NCBI GenBank assembly: GCA_025963775.1
Contig: JAOQAD010000027.1
Location: forward strand, 124,001 to 188,000
Direction: 5' to 3'
Source of the DNA: Bacteroidota bacterium
GTDB taxonomy: Bacteria; Bacteroidota; Bacteroidia; 2-12-FULL-35-15
DNA length: 64,000 nucleotides
Position 1 is the first letter of the stretch. The number at the start of each line of letters is the position of its first letter. The notes under the pieces are model-generated. The model saw nothing but the letters and a program-made list of their open reading frames with translations, was not told the DNA's origin and ran no database searches. The position numbers and the translations under genes are program-made. Shown piece after piece: positions 36,812-46,400 of the stretch.

Positions 36812-36875
36812 CTTGATTTTTAACCATGCAAACTGGTTATTTTAACTATTGAATAACGGTATTTAACTGATTCAA

Positions 36876-39320
36876 ATGCAAAGATATACTACTCTCTTTC
36901 TTTTATTTTTCCTCATAAACTTATCAACAAAAGCCCAGGACAAAGCCGGGTACCGTGAAAAATTTACAGAAGGTAATTATCTGATCCTTGAAGGCAATTA
37001 TGCCCGTGCCCTCAAAGCCTTCCAGGAAGCCTACCAGCTTGACTCCAGCAGCGCAAACATCAATTTCAAGCTCGGCTTCTGCTACCTGAAAACCGTCACT
37101 GAAAAAAGCAAAGCCCTTCCCTACCTCGAAAAAGCCGTTTTAAATACCTCGAAAAGCTACACCGATATGGAGCCCCGTGAAAAAGCGGCCCCTGTCAATG
37201 CCTATTACTACTACGGCGAAGCACTTCACCTCAACTACAAATTTGATGAGGCCATCGCCAATTACGAAAAGTTCAAATCCTTCCTGAAAAGCAAGCAGGA
37301 AGACATGATCAAAGATGTTGACCGCCACATCGAAACCAGCAATACCGCGAAAACATTTGTAGCAGGCCCGATCCCGGTGATCATCACCAACCTCGGCGAC
37401 AGCATCAATTCGCCTTTTCCTGATTACAGCCCGGTTCTGTCCGCTGATGAGAGTACGATCATCTTCACCTCCCGCAGGCCCGGAAGCACCGGCGGCGACA
37501 AAACCGATGAAGACCAGTTTTACGAAGACATCTACATTTCGTACCGCAAGCCCGACAGCACCTGGACGCTGCCGGTATCCATCAGTGCAAACGTAAACTC
37601 CATCACGCACGAAGCTTCTGTCGGCCTGACCGCAGATGCGCAGACCCTGCTCATCTACAAAGATGGCAACGGCGGGGATATTTATTTCAGCACCCTCGAC
37701 GGGAACAGCTGGACCTTTCCGCAGCAGATGGGATCCGACATCAACAGCCCGAACTGGGAAACCAGCGCCTGTTTAACTCCTGACGGGAATACGCTTTATT
37801 TTGTGAGCGACCGTAAGGAAGGCGGAATGGGCGGCAGGGACATCTGGAAATGCGTGAAATTACCAAACGGCAAATGGAGCCGCGCCGTAAATCTTGGTGC
37901 GCCGATCAATACGCCGTACGATGAGGAATCACCTTTCATTCACCCAAGCGGGAACGTATTGTTCTTCAGCTCAAAAGGGCACCAGACCATTGGCGGCTTT
38001 GATATTTTCTTCTCCACGAGAGGAGAGAATGGCTGGGACGAGCCTTTGAACATCGGCTACCCGATCAATACCACCGATGATGATGTGTTTTATGTGACCT
38101 CTCCCGATGGAAAGCGCGGGTATTACTCTTCCTCTTCCCGTGCTGAAGGTTACGGCGAAAAAGACATTTACATGATCACCATCCCGGAAAGGAAAGAACA
38201 GCCGCTCGTGCTGATCAAAGGTGTGATCATTCCCGCAACAGGAACACAGCTCCCGAACAACCTCGAGATCGTTGCCACCAATAATGAAACAGGTATCGTA
38301 ACCGGTGTTTACAAGCCGCTGATGCGCGATGGTTCCTTCACCATCATCATTCCGCCGAACAGCAATTATACGTTATCCTACCAGCAGGACGGGGAAGAAT
38401 TTTATTCCGAGATCATGGATGTGCCGGCAGATGCCGCTTACCAGGAGATCAACCGCGAAGTTCGCTTAAAAGGCGTGAATTTCGGGCAGCCTGTATCGGT
38501 TGACCATAAGGACAGCACCAGCGCAGAGAAGCCTGTTACCAACAAGGAGATCGCCTATGTTTCCATTGGCGGAAGGATCTTCGACAAGGACAACAAGCCG
38601 ATGAACAACATGAAGGTGGACCTGATGAATTCCGAAGGGCAGGTCATCGGGACAACCACCAGCGATGCGCTTGGCTGGTTCCTGTTCTCAGAGCTTCCGC
38701 AGAATGAAAATTATGTGGTGGGGCTGGAAGAGGAAGACACTGATATTGGCAAAAAATCATACGTGGAGTTCCGCGATGCAAAAGGAAACGTGCTTAAAAC
38801 AAAGAGCCTGGGCTCAGGGAAATTCCAGATGGGCTCCAGCAATACCACGGTTAAGTTCAAAACGAAAGCAAAGACAAAACCTTCAACCTCAACTCCAACT
38901 ACTCCCCGTGTGATCGAACATCACGAGGAGCTGGCTTCAGTTGACAAGCTGAACTTCAAAATGAACTTTAAGTACAACATCACGGAAACAGATGTAAATG
39001 ATGAGCCGTTCAAACAATTCATCGATAACCTGATGGAATTGTATGCGAAGAATGGAAAGATCAATTTAAAGATCGAATCCTGCGCATCCACGGTGCCTAC
39101 ACGCTCTTACGGCGGATCCAACAAGCAGCTTTCGATAGCGCGGGCGGAAAAAGGCAAAGAGCAGATCCTTGCAGCACTTAAAGATAAAGGCGTTGATCCT
39201 TCGAAAATAATTATCGCCAGCATGAAATCGATGGTGGGAGGCCCGCAATACAGCGTGGATTACCTGCAAAACAAAGAGCGGTACGAGCAGTTCCAGTTCA
39301 TCAAAATAAGCGCTTACTAA
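36876..39320 (+). CDS. PorE-like TPR/PD40/CRD protein with diverged OmpA domain (paralogue 4)
   Basis: The longest of the set at 814 residues: signal peptide, TPR region, PD40 propeller nearly matching paralogue 3 (FPDYSPVLSADESTIIFTSRRPGS, LYFVSDRKEGGMGGRDIWKC, GGFDIFFSTRG), then a CRD (YVSIGGRIFDKDNKPMNNMKVD), a Thr/Lys/Pro-rich linker (TKAKTKPSTSTPTTP) and an altered OmpA domain. The diverged domain has ESCASTVPTRSY where the usual TDxxG would be, then QLSIARAEKGK, VGGPQYSVDYLQN and YEQFQFIKI. These features are shared only with paralogue 1. It would sit in or under the outer membrane; whether it contacts peptidoglycan is doubtful. Confidence 0.87.
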   Translation: MQRYTTLFLLFFLINLSTKAQDKAGYREKFTEGNYLILEGNYARALKAFQEAYQLDSSSANINFKLGFCYLKTVTEKSKALPYLEKAVLNTSKSYTDMEPREKAAPVNAYYYYGEALHLNYKFDEAIANYEKFKSFLKSKQEDMIKDVDRHIETSNTAKTFVAGPIPVIITNLGDSINSPFPDYSPVLSADESTIIFTSRRPGSTGGDKTDEDQFYEDIYISYRKPDSTWTLPVSISANVNSITHEASVGLTADAQTLLIYKDGNGGDIYFSTLDGNSWTFPQQMGSDINSPNWETSACLTPDGNTLYFVSDRKEGGMGGRDIWKCVKLPNGKWSRAVNLGAPINTPYDEESPFIHPSGNVLFFSSKGHQTIGGFDIFFSTRGENGWDEPLNIGYPINTTDDDVFYVTSPDGKRGYYSSSSRAEGYGEKDIYMITIPERKEQPLVLIKGVIIPATGTQLPNNLEIVATNNETGIVTGVYKPLMRDGSFTIIIPPNSNYTLSYQQDGEEFYSEIMDVPADAAYQEINREVRLKGVNFGQPVSVDHKDSTSAEKPVTNKEIAYVSIGGRIFDKDNKPMNNMKVDLMNSEGQVIGTTTSDALGWFLFSELPQNENYVVGLEEEDTDIGKKSYVEFRDAKGNVLKTKSLGSGKFQMGSSNTTVKFKTKAKTKPSTSTPTTPRVIEHHEELASVDKLNFKMNFKYNITETDVNDEPFKQFIDNLMELYAKNGKINLKIESCASTVPTRSYGGSNKQLSIARAEKGKEQILAALKDKGVDPSKIIIASMKSMVGGPQYSVDYLQNKERYEQFQFIKISAY

Positions 39321-39333
39321 GCACGGTCATTCC

Positions 39334-39361
39334 GGCCCTCCGCAGTCTGCGGAGGGCCTTT
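39334..39361 (+). terminator. Strong terminator after paralogue 4
   Basis: An 11-base perfect stem GGCCCTCCGCA/TGCGGAGGGCC (39334-39344 with 39348-39358) with a three-base loop and a short T-rich tail follows the stop codon by 14 bases. It separates paralogues 1-4 from paralogue 5. Confidence 0.75.
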
Positions 39362-39478
39362 GTTCCCCTCTTGAGAGAGGTTAGGGCTGTGTTTTTTTCA
39401 GCAATTCCTTCAAAAGCAAAAACATTTTTTGTACTTTGGTACCAAACTTGAGTTTCCATTGAGACAAAGAACATTCGT

Positions 39479-41056
39479 GTGAAAAAGCGTATCCATAATT
39501 TTCTGTTCAAAGCATTTATTCTTTTGATTGTTTTTGCTGGCAGCCATTCCAACCTTGGGGCTCAAACCACGAAATTCATTGATCCAAGGGAAGCGAAAGA
39601 ACACTTTTCACATTATAATTTCCTCGCTGCCATCCCTGTGTACAAGCTGCTGCTCAAACAGGAGCCTTCCAACGAAGATTACAACCACAAGCTCGGCCTC
39701 TGCTACCTCTACACCAACATCAATAAAGCGCTTGCCATTCCTTACCTCGAAACGGCCAGCAAGCAGGACAAAGCCCCGAAAGAGGTTTGGTTCGACCTCG
39801 GGATGGCTTACCAGTATGCAGCAAAATTTGATGACGCCATCAAAGCCTTTACAAAGTACAAAGCAACTTTAACCCCGAAGGACAAGGAATACGAAAAGGT
39901 GGAGCACCAGATCGAGACCTGCAACAACGGGAAAGAATACGTGAAGCATCCCGTAAATGTAACCTTCCAGAACCTCGGAAAGGAGATCAATTCCGAATAC
40001 CCCGATTACTATCCTTTTGTTACCCCTAATGAATCGTTTATCGTATTTACCTCCCGCAGGAAAGACAATATTGGCGGACAGGTGGAAGTGGATGGCTACT
40101 ATTCTTCCGACATCTGGATGGCTACGCCGCAGGGCGATGTGTGGACCAAGCCCAAGAACATGGGTGCTCTTGTGAATACGCGTTACGATGAGCAGGCTGT
40201 CGGCCTTACCCCTGACGGCAACATGATGCTGATGTACATCGATCACATCGACAGCCTCGGAAATATTTATTCTTCCATCAACAAAGCAGGCACCTTCCAG
40301 CGGATGAAAAAGCTGAACAGCAATGTGAATTCCGATTTCGAAACAGCCGGATCGATCACGCCGGACGGCAACATCATCTTTTTCGCCAGCAAACGGGAAG
40401 GCAGTTTAGGCGAAACCGACATTTACATGGCGCGCAAGCTGCCGAACGGCCTCTGGGCAATGGCGCAGAACCTCGGCAGCGTGGTGAACACCAAATACAA
40501 AGAAGATTTTCCGCAGATCGCGCCGGATGGCAAAACGCTTTATTTTTCTTCGCAGGGGCATGATGGGATGGGCGATTTCGACCTTTTCCAGACCACCTGG
40601 AATGAAGAGGACAATACATGGAGCACACCGAAGAACCTGGGCTACCCGATCAATTCGGCCGGGGATGACCGCTGCATTTCTTTCACGCAGGATAACCGCG
40701 TGGCATACATTTCCGCTGCACGCGACGGAGGCTTCGGCGATCTTGACATCTACAGGGTAAAGTTCAATGACAGCGAAGATAAATTCACCGTAATGCTTGG
40801 CTATGTAAATGCTGTTGACAGCAGCAAGAGCGTTTCATCCTTCGTGACCATCAAAGACCTGAAAAATACCGATGTTGCGGAGTTCACCTACACCCCGAAC
40901 CCGAAGACAGGAAAATTCCTGATGGCGCTTCCGCCAAGCAAATACCAGATCACCATCGAAGCCGATGGTTATAAAACGCTTACCGATACCTTCTTTATAT
41001 TCGACATCGGCGTTGCACAAAACGAAAGTAAAAAAGTGTACACACTGCAAAAGTGA
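39479..41056 (+). CDS. Short PorE-like TPR/PD40/CRD protein without OmpA domain (paralogue 5)
   Basis: The 525-residue protein is read from a GTG at 39479 (GTG AAA AAG CGT), which gives a normal signal peptide KKRIHNFLFKAFILLIVFAG; no ATG upstream offers a better one. It has the TPR region, the propeller (YPDYYPFVTPNESFIVFTSRRKDN, IIFFASKREGSLGETDIYMA, GDFDLFQTTW) and one CRD-like domain (TVMLGYVNAVDSSKSVSS, KYQITIEADGYKTLTDTFF), then stops. The OmpA domain is absent with no trace downstream, so it is a natural short form rather than a frameshift. It lies beyond a strong terminator, with a TACTTTG box at 39432-39438 as possible -7. Confidence 0.85.
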   Translation: MKKRIHNFLFKAFILLIVFAGSHSNLGAQTTKFIDPREAKEHFSHYNFLAAIPVYKLLLKQEPSNEDYNHKLGLCYLYTNINKALAIPYLETASKQDKAPKEVWFDLGMAYQYAAKFDDAIKAFTKYKATLTPKDKEYEKVEHQIETCNNGKEYVKHPVNVTFQNLGKEINSEYPDYYPFVTPNESFIVFTSRRKDNIGGQVEVDGYYSSDIWMATPQGDVWTKPKNMGALVNTRYDEQAVGLTPDGNMMLMYIDHIDSLGNIYSSINKAGTFQRMKKLNSNVNSDFETAGSITPDGNIIFFASKREGSLGETDIYMARKLPNGLWAMAQNLGSVVNTKYKEDFPQIAPDGKTLYFSSQGHDGMGDFDLFQTTWNEEDNTWSTPKNLGYPINSAGDDRCISFTQDNRVAYISAARDGGFGDLDIYRVKFNDSEDKFTVMLGYVNAVDSSKSVSSFVTIKDLKNTDVAEFTYTPNPKTGKFLMALPPSKYQITIEADGYKTLTDTFFIFDIGVAQNESKKVYTLQK

Positions 41057-41084
41057 CCTGCTTAAACAAACAAAACAATCTTAA

Positions 41085-41897
41085 ATGATCCAGCTGAACC
41101 TTACCCGCCCTATTGCTTTCTTTGACCTTGAAACTACGGGGGTGAATGTCGCTTCCGACAGGATCGTGGAGATCTCTATCCTTAAAATTTTGCCGGACGG
41201 GACAAAAGAAATAAAGACCAAACGGATCAATCCGACGATTCCCATTCCGCTCCAGTCGTCGGAAGTGCACGGCATTTACGACAAGGATGTGGAGCATGAA
41301 CCGGTATTCAAAGCCATCGCGAAAAGCCTTTCCGACTTTTTAAAGAACTGCGACCTTGCAGGCTATAACTCGAATAAATTCGACATTCCAATCCTGGTTG
41401 AAGAATTTTTAAGGGCCGAGGTTGAATTCGATATTTCCAACAGGCGGTTCGTGGATGTGCAGAACATCTTCCACCAGATGGAACAGCGCACACTCAGGGC
41501 CGCATATAAATTCTATTGCGGAAAAGAGATCATCAACGCACACAGCGCACAGGCCGATATCGAAGCCACTTACGAAGTGTTTTTAGCGCAGCTGGAAAAA
41601 TACCAGGGCGTTGAATACGAAGATAAAAAGGGGAACAAAAGCATTCCCGTGGTCAACGATATCAAAGCCCTGCACGATTTCACCAACATCAACAAGAATG
41701 CTGACCTTGCGGGAAGGATCATCTTCAACGACAAAGGCATAGAGGTGTTCAACTTCGGAAAGCACACGGGCAAGCCTGTGGAACAGGTGTTGAAGGAAGA
41801 GCCTTCCTATTATGCATGGATGATGAACGGGGATTTCCCGCTGTACACAAAAAAGGTACTCACCGACATCAAGCTGCGAATGGCTTTCAACAGGTAA
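41085..41897 (+). CDS. DEDDh 3'-5' exonuclease (DnaQ-like)
   Basis: This 270-residue protein has the exonuclease motifs ExoI FFDLETTGVNVASDRIVEI, ExoII GYNSNKFDIPILVEEF and ExoIII HSAQADIEATYEVF, with the catalytic Asp, Glu, Asp, His and Asp in place. After the exonuclease core (residues 5-180) it has about 70 more residues including NLAGRII-like and FNFGKHTGKPVEQVL, a segment common in Bacteroidota exonucleases. It could be the proofreading epsilon subunit or a repair nuclease; no polymerase gene is near. It starts 28 bases after paralogue 5. Confidence 0.9.
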   Translation: MIQLNLTRPIAFFDLETTGVNVASDRIVEISILKILPDGTKEIKTKRINPTIPIPLQSSEVHGIYDKDVEHEPVFKAIAKSLSDFLKNCDLAGYNSNKFDIPILVEEFLRAEVEFDISNRRFVDVQNIFHQMEQRTLRAAYKFYCGKEIINAHSAQADIEATYEVFLAQLEKYQGVEYEDKKGNKSIPVVNDIKALHDFTNINKNADLAGRIIFNDKGIEVFNFGKHTGKPVEQVLKEEPSYYAWMMNGDFPLYTKKVLTDIKLRMAFNR

Positions 41898-41930
41898 TTT
41901 TTTTCTTTATTTAATCTTCAAGAATATTCT

Positions 41931-42536
41931 ATGAAAATCATTTGTATTGGCAGAAACTATGCTGAACATGCAAAAGAAATGAACGCTGCCGTTCCATCGG
42001 AGCCCGTTTTTTTCCTGAAGCCGGATACCGCGCTGATCAAAGACAACCAGCCTTTTTATTATCCCGATTTTTCCAAAGAGATCCACCATGAAGTGGAGCT
42101 TGTGCTGAAGATCAGCAAAGCAGGAAAAAACATAGAGCAGGAATTTGCTCATAAATACTATGAGGAGATTGGCATAGGAATTGATTTTACCGCCCGCGAC
42201 ATACAGGCCAAATGCAAGGAAAAAGGATTGCCCTGGGAAAAAGCAAAAGCATTTGACGGCTCTGCCCCCATCGGAAATTTTATCAATAAAAAAGACCTTC
42301 CCGCATCGATCAGTTTTCATTTGAACGTAAATGGAAAAACGGTGCAGAAAGGAAATACAAATGATTTGCTTTTTTCATTTGATGCTGTTGTTGCATACGT
42401 TTCAAAGTTCTTCACTTTAAAAACAGGCGACCTGATCTACACCGGCACACCGGAAGGCGTTGGCCCCGTAGCGATCGGCGACCGTTTGGAAGCATACCTT
42501 GAAGAACAGAAATTATTGAGTTTTGAAATCAGGTAA
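41931..42536 (+). CDS. Fumarylacetoacetate hydrolase family protein
   Basis: A 201-residue FAH-family enzyme beginning with KIICIGRNYAEHAKE. Metal ligands are visible in EIHHEVELVLKI (Glu) and GIDFTARDIQ (Asp), and the motif YTGTPEGVGP is typical of the family. Members catalyse hydrolysis, decarboxylation or isomerisation of 2-keto-diacids and acylpyruvates, often oxaloacetate or fumarylpyruvate. The specific substrate is not told by sequence. It is short but complete for the bacterial subfamily, and lies between the exonuclease and a DUF4197 lipoprotein gene with short gaps. Confidence 0.9.
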   Translation: MKIICIGRNYAEHAKEMNAAVPSEPVFFLKPDTALIKDNQPFYYPDFSKEIHHEVELVLKISKAGKNIEQEFAHKYYEEIGIGIDFTARDIQAKCKEKGLPWEKAKAFDGSAPIGNFINKKDLPASISFHLNVNGKTVQKGNTNDLLFSFDAVVAYVSKFFTLKTGDLIYTGTPEGVGPVAIGDRLEAYLEEQKLLSFEIR

Positions 42537-42557
42537 ATCATTTAATTAAAACAGACT

Positions 42558-43316
42558 ATGAAAAAAATACTGCTTGCTTCCATTGTTGCTTTAGCTTCAT
42601 TCAGCTCTTCCTGCAATTCACAGGACTTAAAAAAAATAGGCAAATCTGCCGCAGATGCCGCTAACGATGTATTGAAAACCAATTCCTCCGGCACTTCCAC
42701 CCCGCTCAGCAACGAAGAAGTGATCAACGGATTAAAAGATGCGCTGACCGTGGGCACCAACAATTCCACTGCTTTTGCCTCCAAACTGGATGGCTATTAT
42801 AAAAACCCTGCCCTTTTCATTCCTTTCCCGGAAGAAGCACAGAAAGTAAAGGATTATGCGATGAAAGCCGGCCTTGGAGCGCAGGTCGACAAGTTTGAGA
42901 TGACGCTGAACCGCGCTGCTGAAGAGGCTGCGAAAGATGCTGCACCGGTATTTATCAATGCGGTGAAAGGCATGAGCATCGGCGATGGCTTCGCGATCCT
43001 GAAAGGGGCCGACAATGCAGCTACACAATACCTGAAAGACAAAACCACTGCCGAGCTGATCCTGAAATTCAGCCCGATCGTGCAGAAAGCGATTGATAAG
43101 GTGGAGCTTACCAAATACTGGAATCCCCTGATCACCAATTATAACAAAGTGCCTTTCGTTCAAAAGCAAAATCCCGACCTTACGGCTTATGTCACCGACC
43201 GCGCCATCCAGGGCCTTTTCAAGCTGATCGCCGATGAGGAATTAAAGATCCGCAAAGACCCTGTTGCCCGTGTTACCGACCTCCTGAAAAAGGTTTTCGG
43301 AAGCCTTGGCCACTAA
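42558..43316 (+). CDS. DUF4197 lipoprotein
   Basis: The 252-residue protein has a lipoprotein signal with lipobox SSSC and Cys19 as lipid attachment site. The mature part contains the DUF4197 hallmarks LKDALTVGTNNS, LFIPFPEEAQKVKDYAM, NRAAEEAAKDAAPVFINAVKGM and ILKGADNAATQYLKDKT. Family function is unknown; proteins are mostly all-helical and sit in the periplasm or on the outer membrane. It is the last gene before a clear terminator. Confidence 0.92.
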   Translation: MKKILLASIVALASFSSSCNSQDLKKIGKSAADAANDVLKTNSSGTSTPLSNEEVINGLKDALTVGTNNSTAFASKLDGYYKNPALFIPFPEEAQKVKDYAMKAGLGAQVDKFEMTLNRAAEEAAKDAAPVFINAVKGMSIGDGFAILKGADNAATQYLKDKTTAELILKFSPIVQKAIDKVELTKYWNPLITNYNKVPFVQKQNPDLTAYVTDRAIQGLFKLIADEELKIRKDPVARVTDLLKKVFGSLGH

Positions 43317-43341
43317 AGGCACATCTGCCCGCTTTCTCAAT

Positions 43342-43376
43342 GATACCGTAGTTTTCAACAGCTACGGTATTTTTTT
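43342..43376 (+). terminator. Rho-independent terminator after the DUF4197 gene
   Basis: GATACCGTAG (43342-43351) pairs with CTACGGTAT (43362-43370), with a ten-base loop and six T residues after, 25 bases past the stop codon. Confidence 0.85.
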
Positions 43377-43450
43377 GCTCCGAATCCTGAAAATCTTACT
43401 ATAAAACCGAATATTTCTTGGACGAAATGGAGCTGCGTGGTTTTTTGTTC

Positions 43451-43458
43451 TATATTTG
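43451..43458 (+). promoter_or_regulatory. -7 element for the 1369-residue T9SS protein
   Basis: TATATTTG matches TAnnTTTG exactly and lies 40 bases before the ATG at 43499. The nearest upstream TTG (43418-43420) is 30 bases away, so the -33 element is not clear. Confidence 0.5.
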
Positions 43459-43498
43459 ATACCCCAAGCACAGAACAAAAAACTTTATAATAAGACAT

Positions 43499-46400
43499 AT
43501 GTCATTTTTACGATTGAAAAAACCACTACTCCTGGTTTGTTTTTTCGGGCTTCTTTTATCCCTTTCAGTATCCTCGCAAAATCCCGGGGATTACCAAACG
43601 ATTGGTTCAGGCAACTGGAACAATCCCGCGATCTGGCAAAAATGCGTCACTGCTTTAACATGGGCAGGTGCAACAAATACCTTTCCTCCTGTAGCCGGCG
43701 CAACCGGTGTGATCACGATCAATAACACACACACCATCACCATCAATCTTGCCGTTGCCAACGGCGCAAGCATTGTTGTTGCCAACGGCGGAACGTTGCA
43801 GACAGCAGCGGCTATTACACTCACAAACAATGCGAGCGGGATCATCACAGTAAACGGTACGCTCATCAACAGCGCAACACTTGCCACCGGTGTGATCATT
43901 AATAACGGGGCGATCAATAATAACTTAACTTTTACGAACAACGGGACTGTCACCAACAACTTAACGCTTAACAACGCGACAGGTGCAACCATCACGCAGA
44001 ACGGAACAGCATTTACAAACAATGCAGCCGGTACAGTGATGAATTTCGGCACGCTCACCATTCCCGTAACAAAAACATTCACCAACAACGGAACGATCAG
44101 CAATTCGGGAACCATCAACAGCGGAGGCGCATTGGGCACACTTACATTTGCGAACGGCAGCTTTTACAGGCATAATTTTTCAAGCCTTGCAGCTCCGGCA
44201 GGAACAATTCCAACAGCAACCTGGAGCGTAGGCTCCACCTGCGAGATCCAGGCATGCGGAAATTCGGGCTCGGGCCCTGCGGGACTAACACAGGTGTTTA
44301 AAAACTTCACCTGGAATAACACCACGCAGCCGGTGGATGTGAATCTTGCCGGAACATTACAAACGATCAATACGGCATTCACCATGTCGTCCACAAATAA
44401 TTTTAACCTCATATTACGGACAACCGCAGCGGGTGCAAACACTTCGGTCGGAAATTTTATTTTTAATAACGGGAAGCTGATCATTGATAACATCCTTCTT
44501 GGTGCCATTGTAAATCCGGCCTTAACAGTCGGCGGAAGCTTTACCATGGCCGGCGGAACACTGACCATCTCGAATGCTTCGGGAACAGGCGGAAATAACG
44601 GGAACGGGCAGTTCACCGTATCGGGCACCTCCACCATTTCGGGGGGAAGCGTTAATTTATCCACCAGCACCTGGGTAGGCGCGGGAGGTAACGGCACCTT
44701 CAATGCGGCCGGGCTGATCACTCTTAACGGCGGCACTATCAACCTTGCTTCTAACGTTGCAACGGCAACATCGGGATGCGGCGGAACACTCAATGCAAAC
44801 GGCGGCATCCTCATATCCGGCGGAAACCTGGAGCTTACCAGCAGTGCAGCAACAACGGGCGGCGGAAACGGGATCCTCAATGTGGGAGGCGCTTTTACGC
44901 ATACCGGCGGAACAGTTTCAAAAACAGGCGCCAATACAGGAACGGTCAACATCAGCGGAAGCGTTGCCCAAACCATCGAAAGCATTGGCTTTACCAGCGG
45001 CCATGTGATCGCATTCAACCTTATACAAACAGGGGCTTCCGGAACCTGCAGCATTGCCGCAACAAAAACGTTTGTGCTAAACCCGGGTACCACGTTCATG
45101 GTGAATGACAATACGTTTACCGGCGCAGAGCTGAGCGTTGACGGAACCTTCACCGCAAACACCAATGCATGGAACTGCGTTACGCCTGCAATCGCTAATT
45201 TCAACAACGGGGCACAGTTCATCAATAATGTAAACACAGCCATTGCGGCAAACTCAGATATCACCTCACTTAACTTCCTTGGAACATCCATCTTTGTTGC
45301 GAATGCCAACGGCGGCGAAGTGGCGACGGCCACATGGGCTGCTACTTCCACTGTGCAAGTGAACGGAATCACCACCGCAACCACATTAGGCAACGGCGGA
45401 CAAAGCTTCGGGCAGATCTACTGGGATTGTGCGGGACAAACGGTTTCCACGGACTTCGGTACTACAGGTTTTGACGTACAGGGATTGTACACGGTGAACA
45501 ATACAGGCACCGGCACATTGCGTTTCCCGGATCTTGATTTTACGCTTGGAGGAAGCCCGAATTCACTGACCGTGCAGAATGCAGCTAAGCTCCAGCTTTC
45601 CAATGCCGTTAATTTATACGCAACAGGCACAAGGACGATCACTGCCATGGGAAATGTAAGTGTTCTTAATACAGCATTCTTAACTACCGGCCCGCCGAAC
45701 ACCGGTGCAGGCTCTTATAGCCCCGACCAAAGCAAGGATCTCATTTTATTGCTGAAAGGGAATTTCACATACAGCAGCACAACAGCGCCTGTAACATTCG
45801 ACCACCGCAGCTTTGCCGCTTTCGGCGATGAATCGTATCATCTTATTCTTAATTTCGGGGGAGCAGCGCAAGCCATCAGCTTTACGCCTTTCGCAGGCAA
45901 TCTTGTGACCATTACAGGTGACGGAGCAGCGAACAGCGGAACGGATGATGAATTCCAGGCAAACAATCTCTATTCACTTATCGTAGCATCCACATCCACA
46001 CTTTCTCCTTCCACCATTCTGAAAGGAAAATATTTCCAGGTAGATGCAGGAGGAACGCTTATCTTATCCTCCAACCTTACGCATTATTCATTGCTAACGG
46101 CTTCCGGGGCAACCGATAACCCGGCTACTGTGATCAACGGCACCAGCACTGCCGTGTTCGGCACCATCGATTTCGGAACGACTACCTTAACGGATGTAAC
46201 AGGAACAGGAACTTTTACGCTGAACAATTTCGCGAAGCTGAAAACAAAGAATACTCTTGGGATCACCAGTTCGGGCCTGAACGGCTCAGTGCAGGTAACA
46301 GGCGCACGTACATTCAGCAACTCAGGATATTATCTTTATAACAACACGGCTGCAGCACAGGTAACAGGCAACGGACTTCCAACCAACATCACCAACACAC

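Noticed and set aside
44164..45393. 409-codon open frame on the minus strand inside the large T9SS gene
   Set aside because: The repeated AAC/ACA-rich sense strand gives few stops in the reverse frame; the Val/Pro-rich product has no fold pattern and no start signals.
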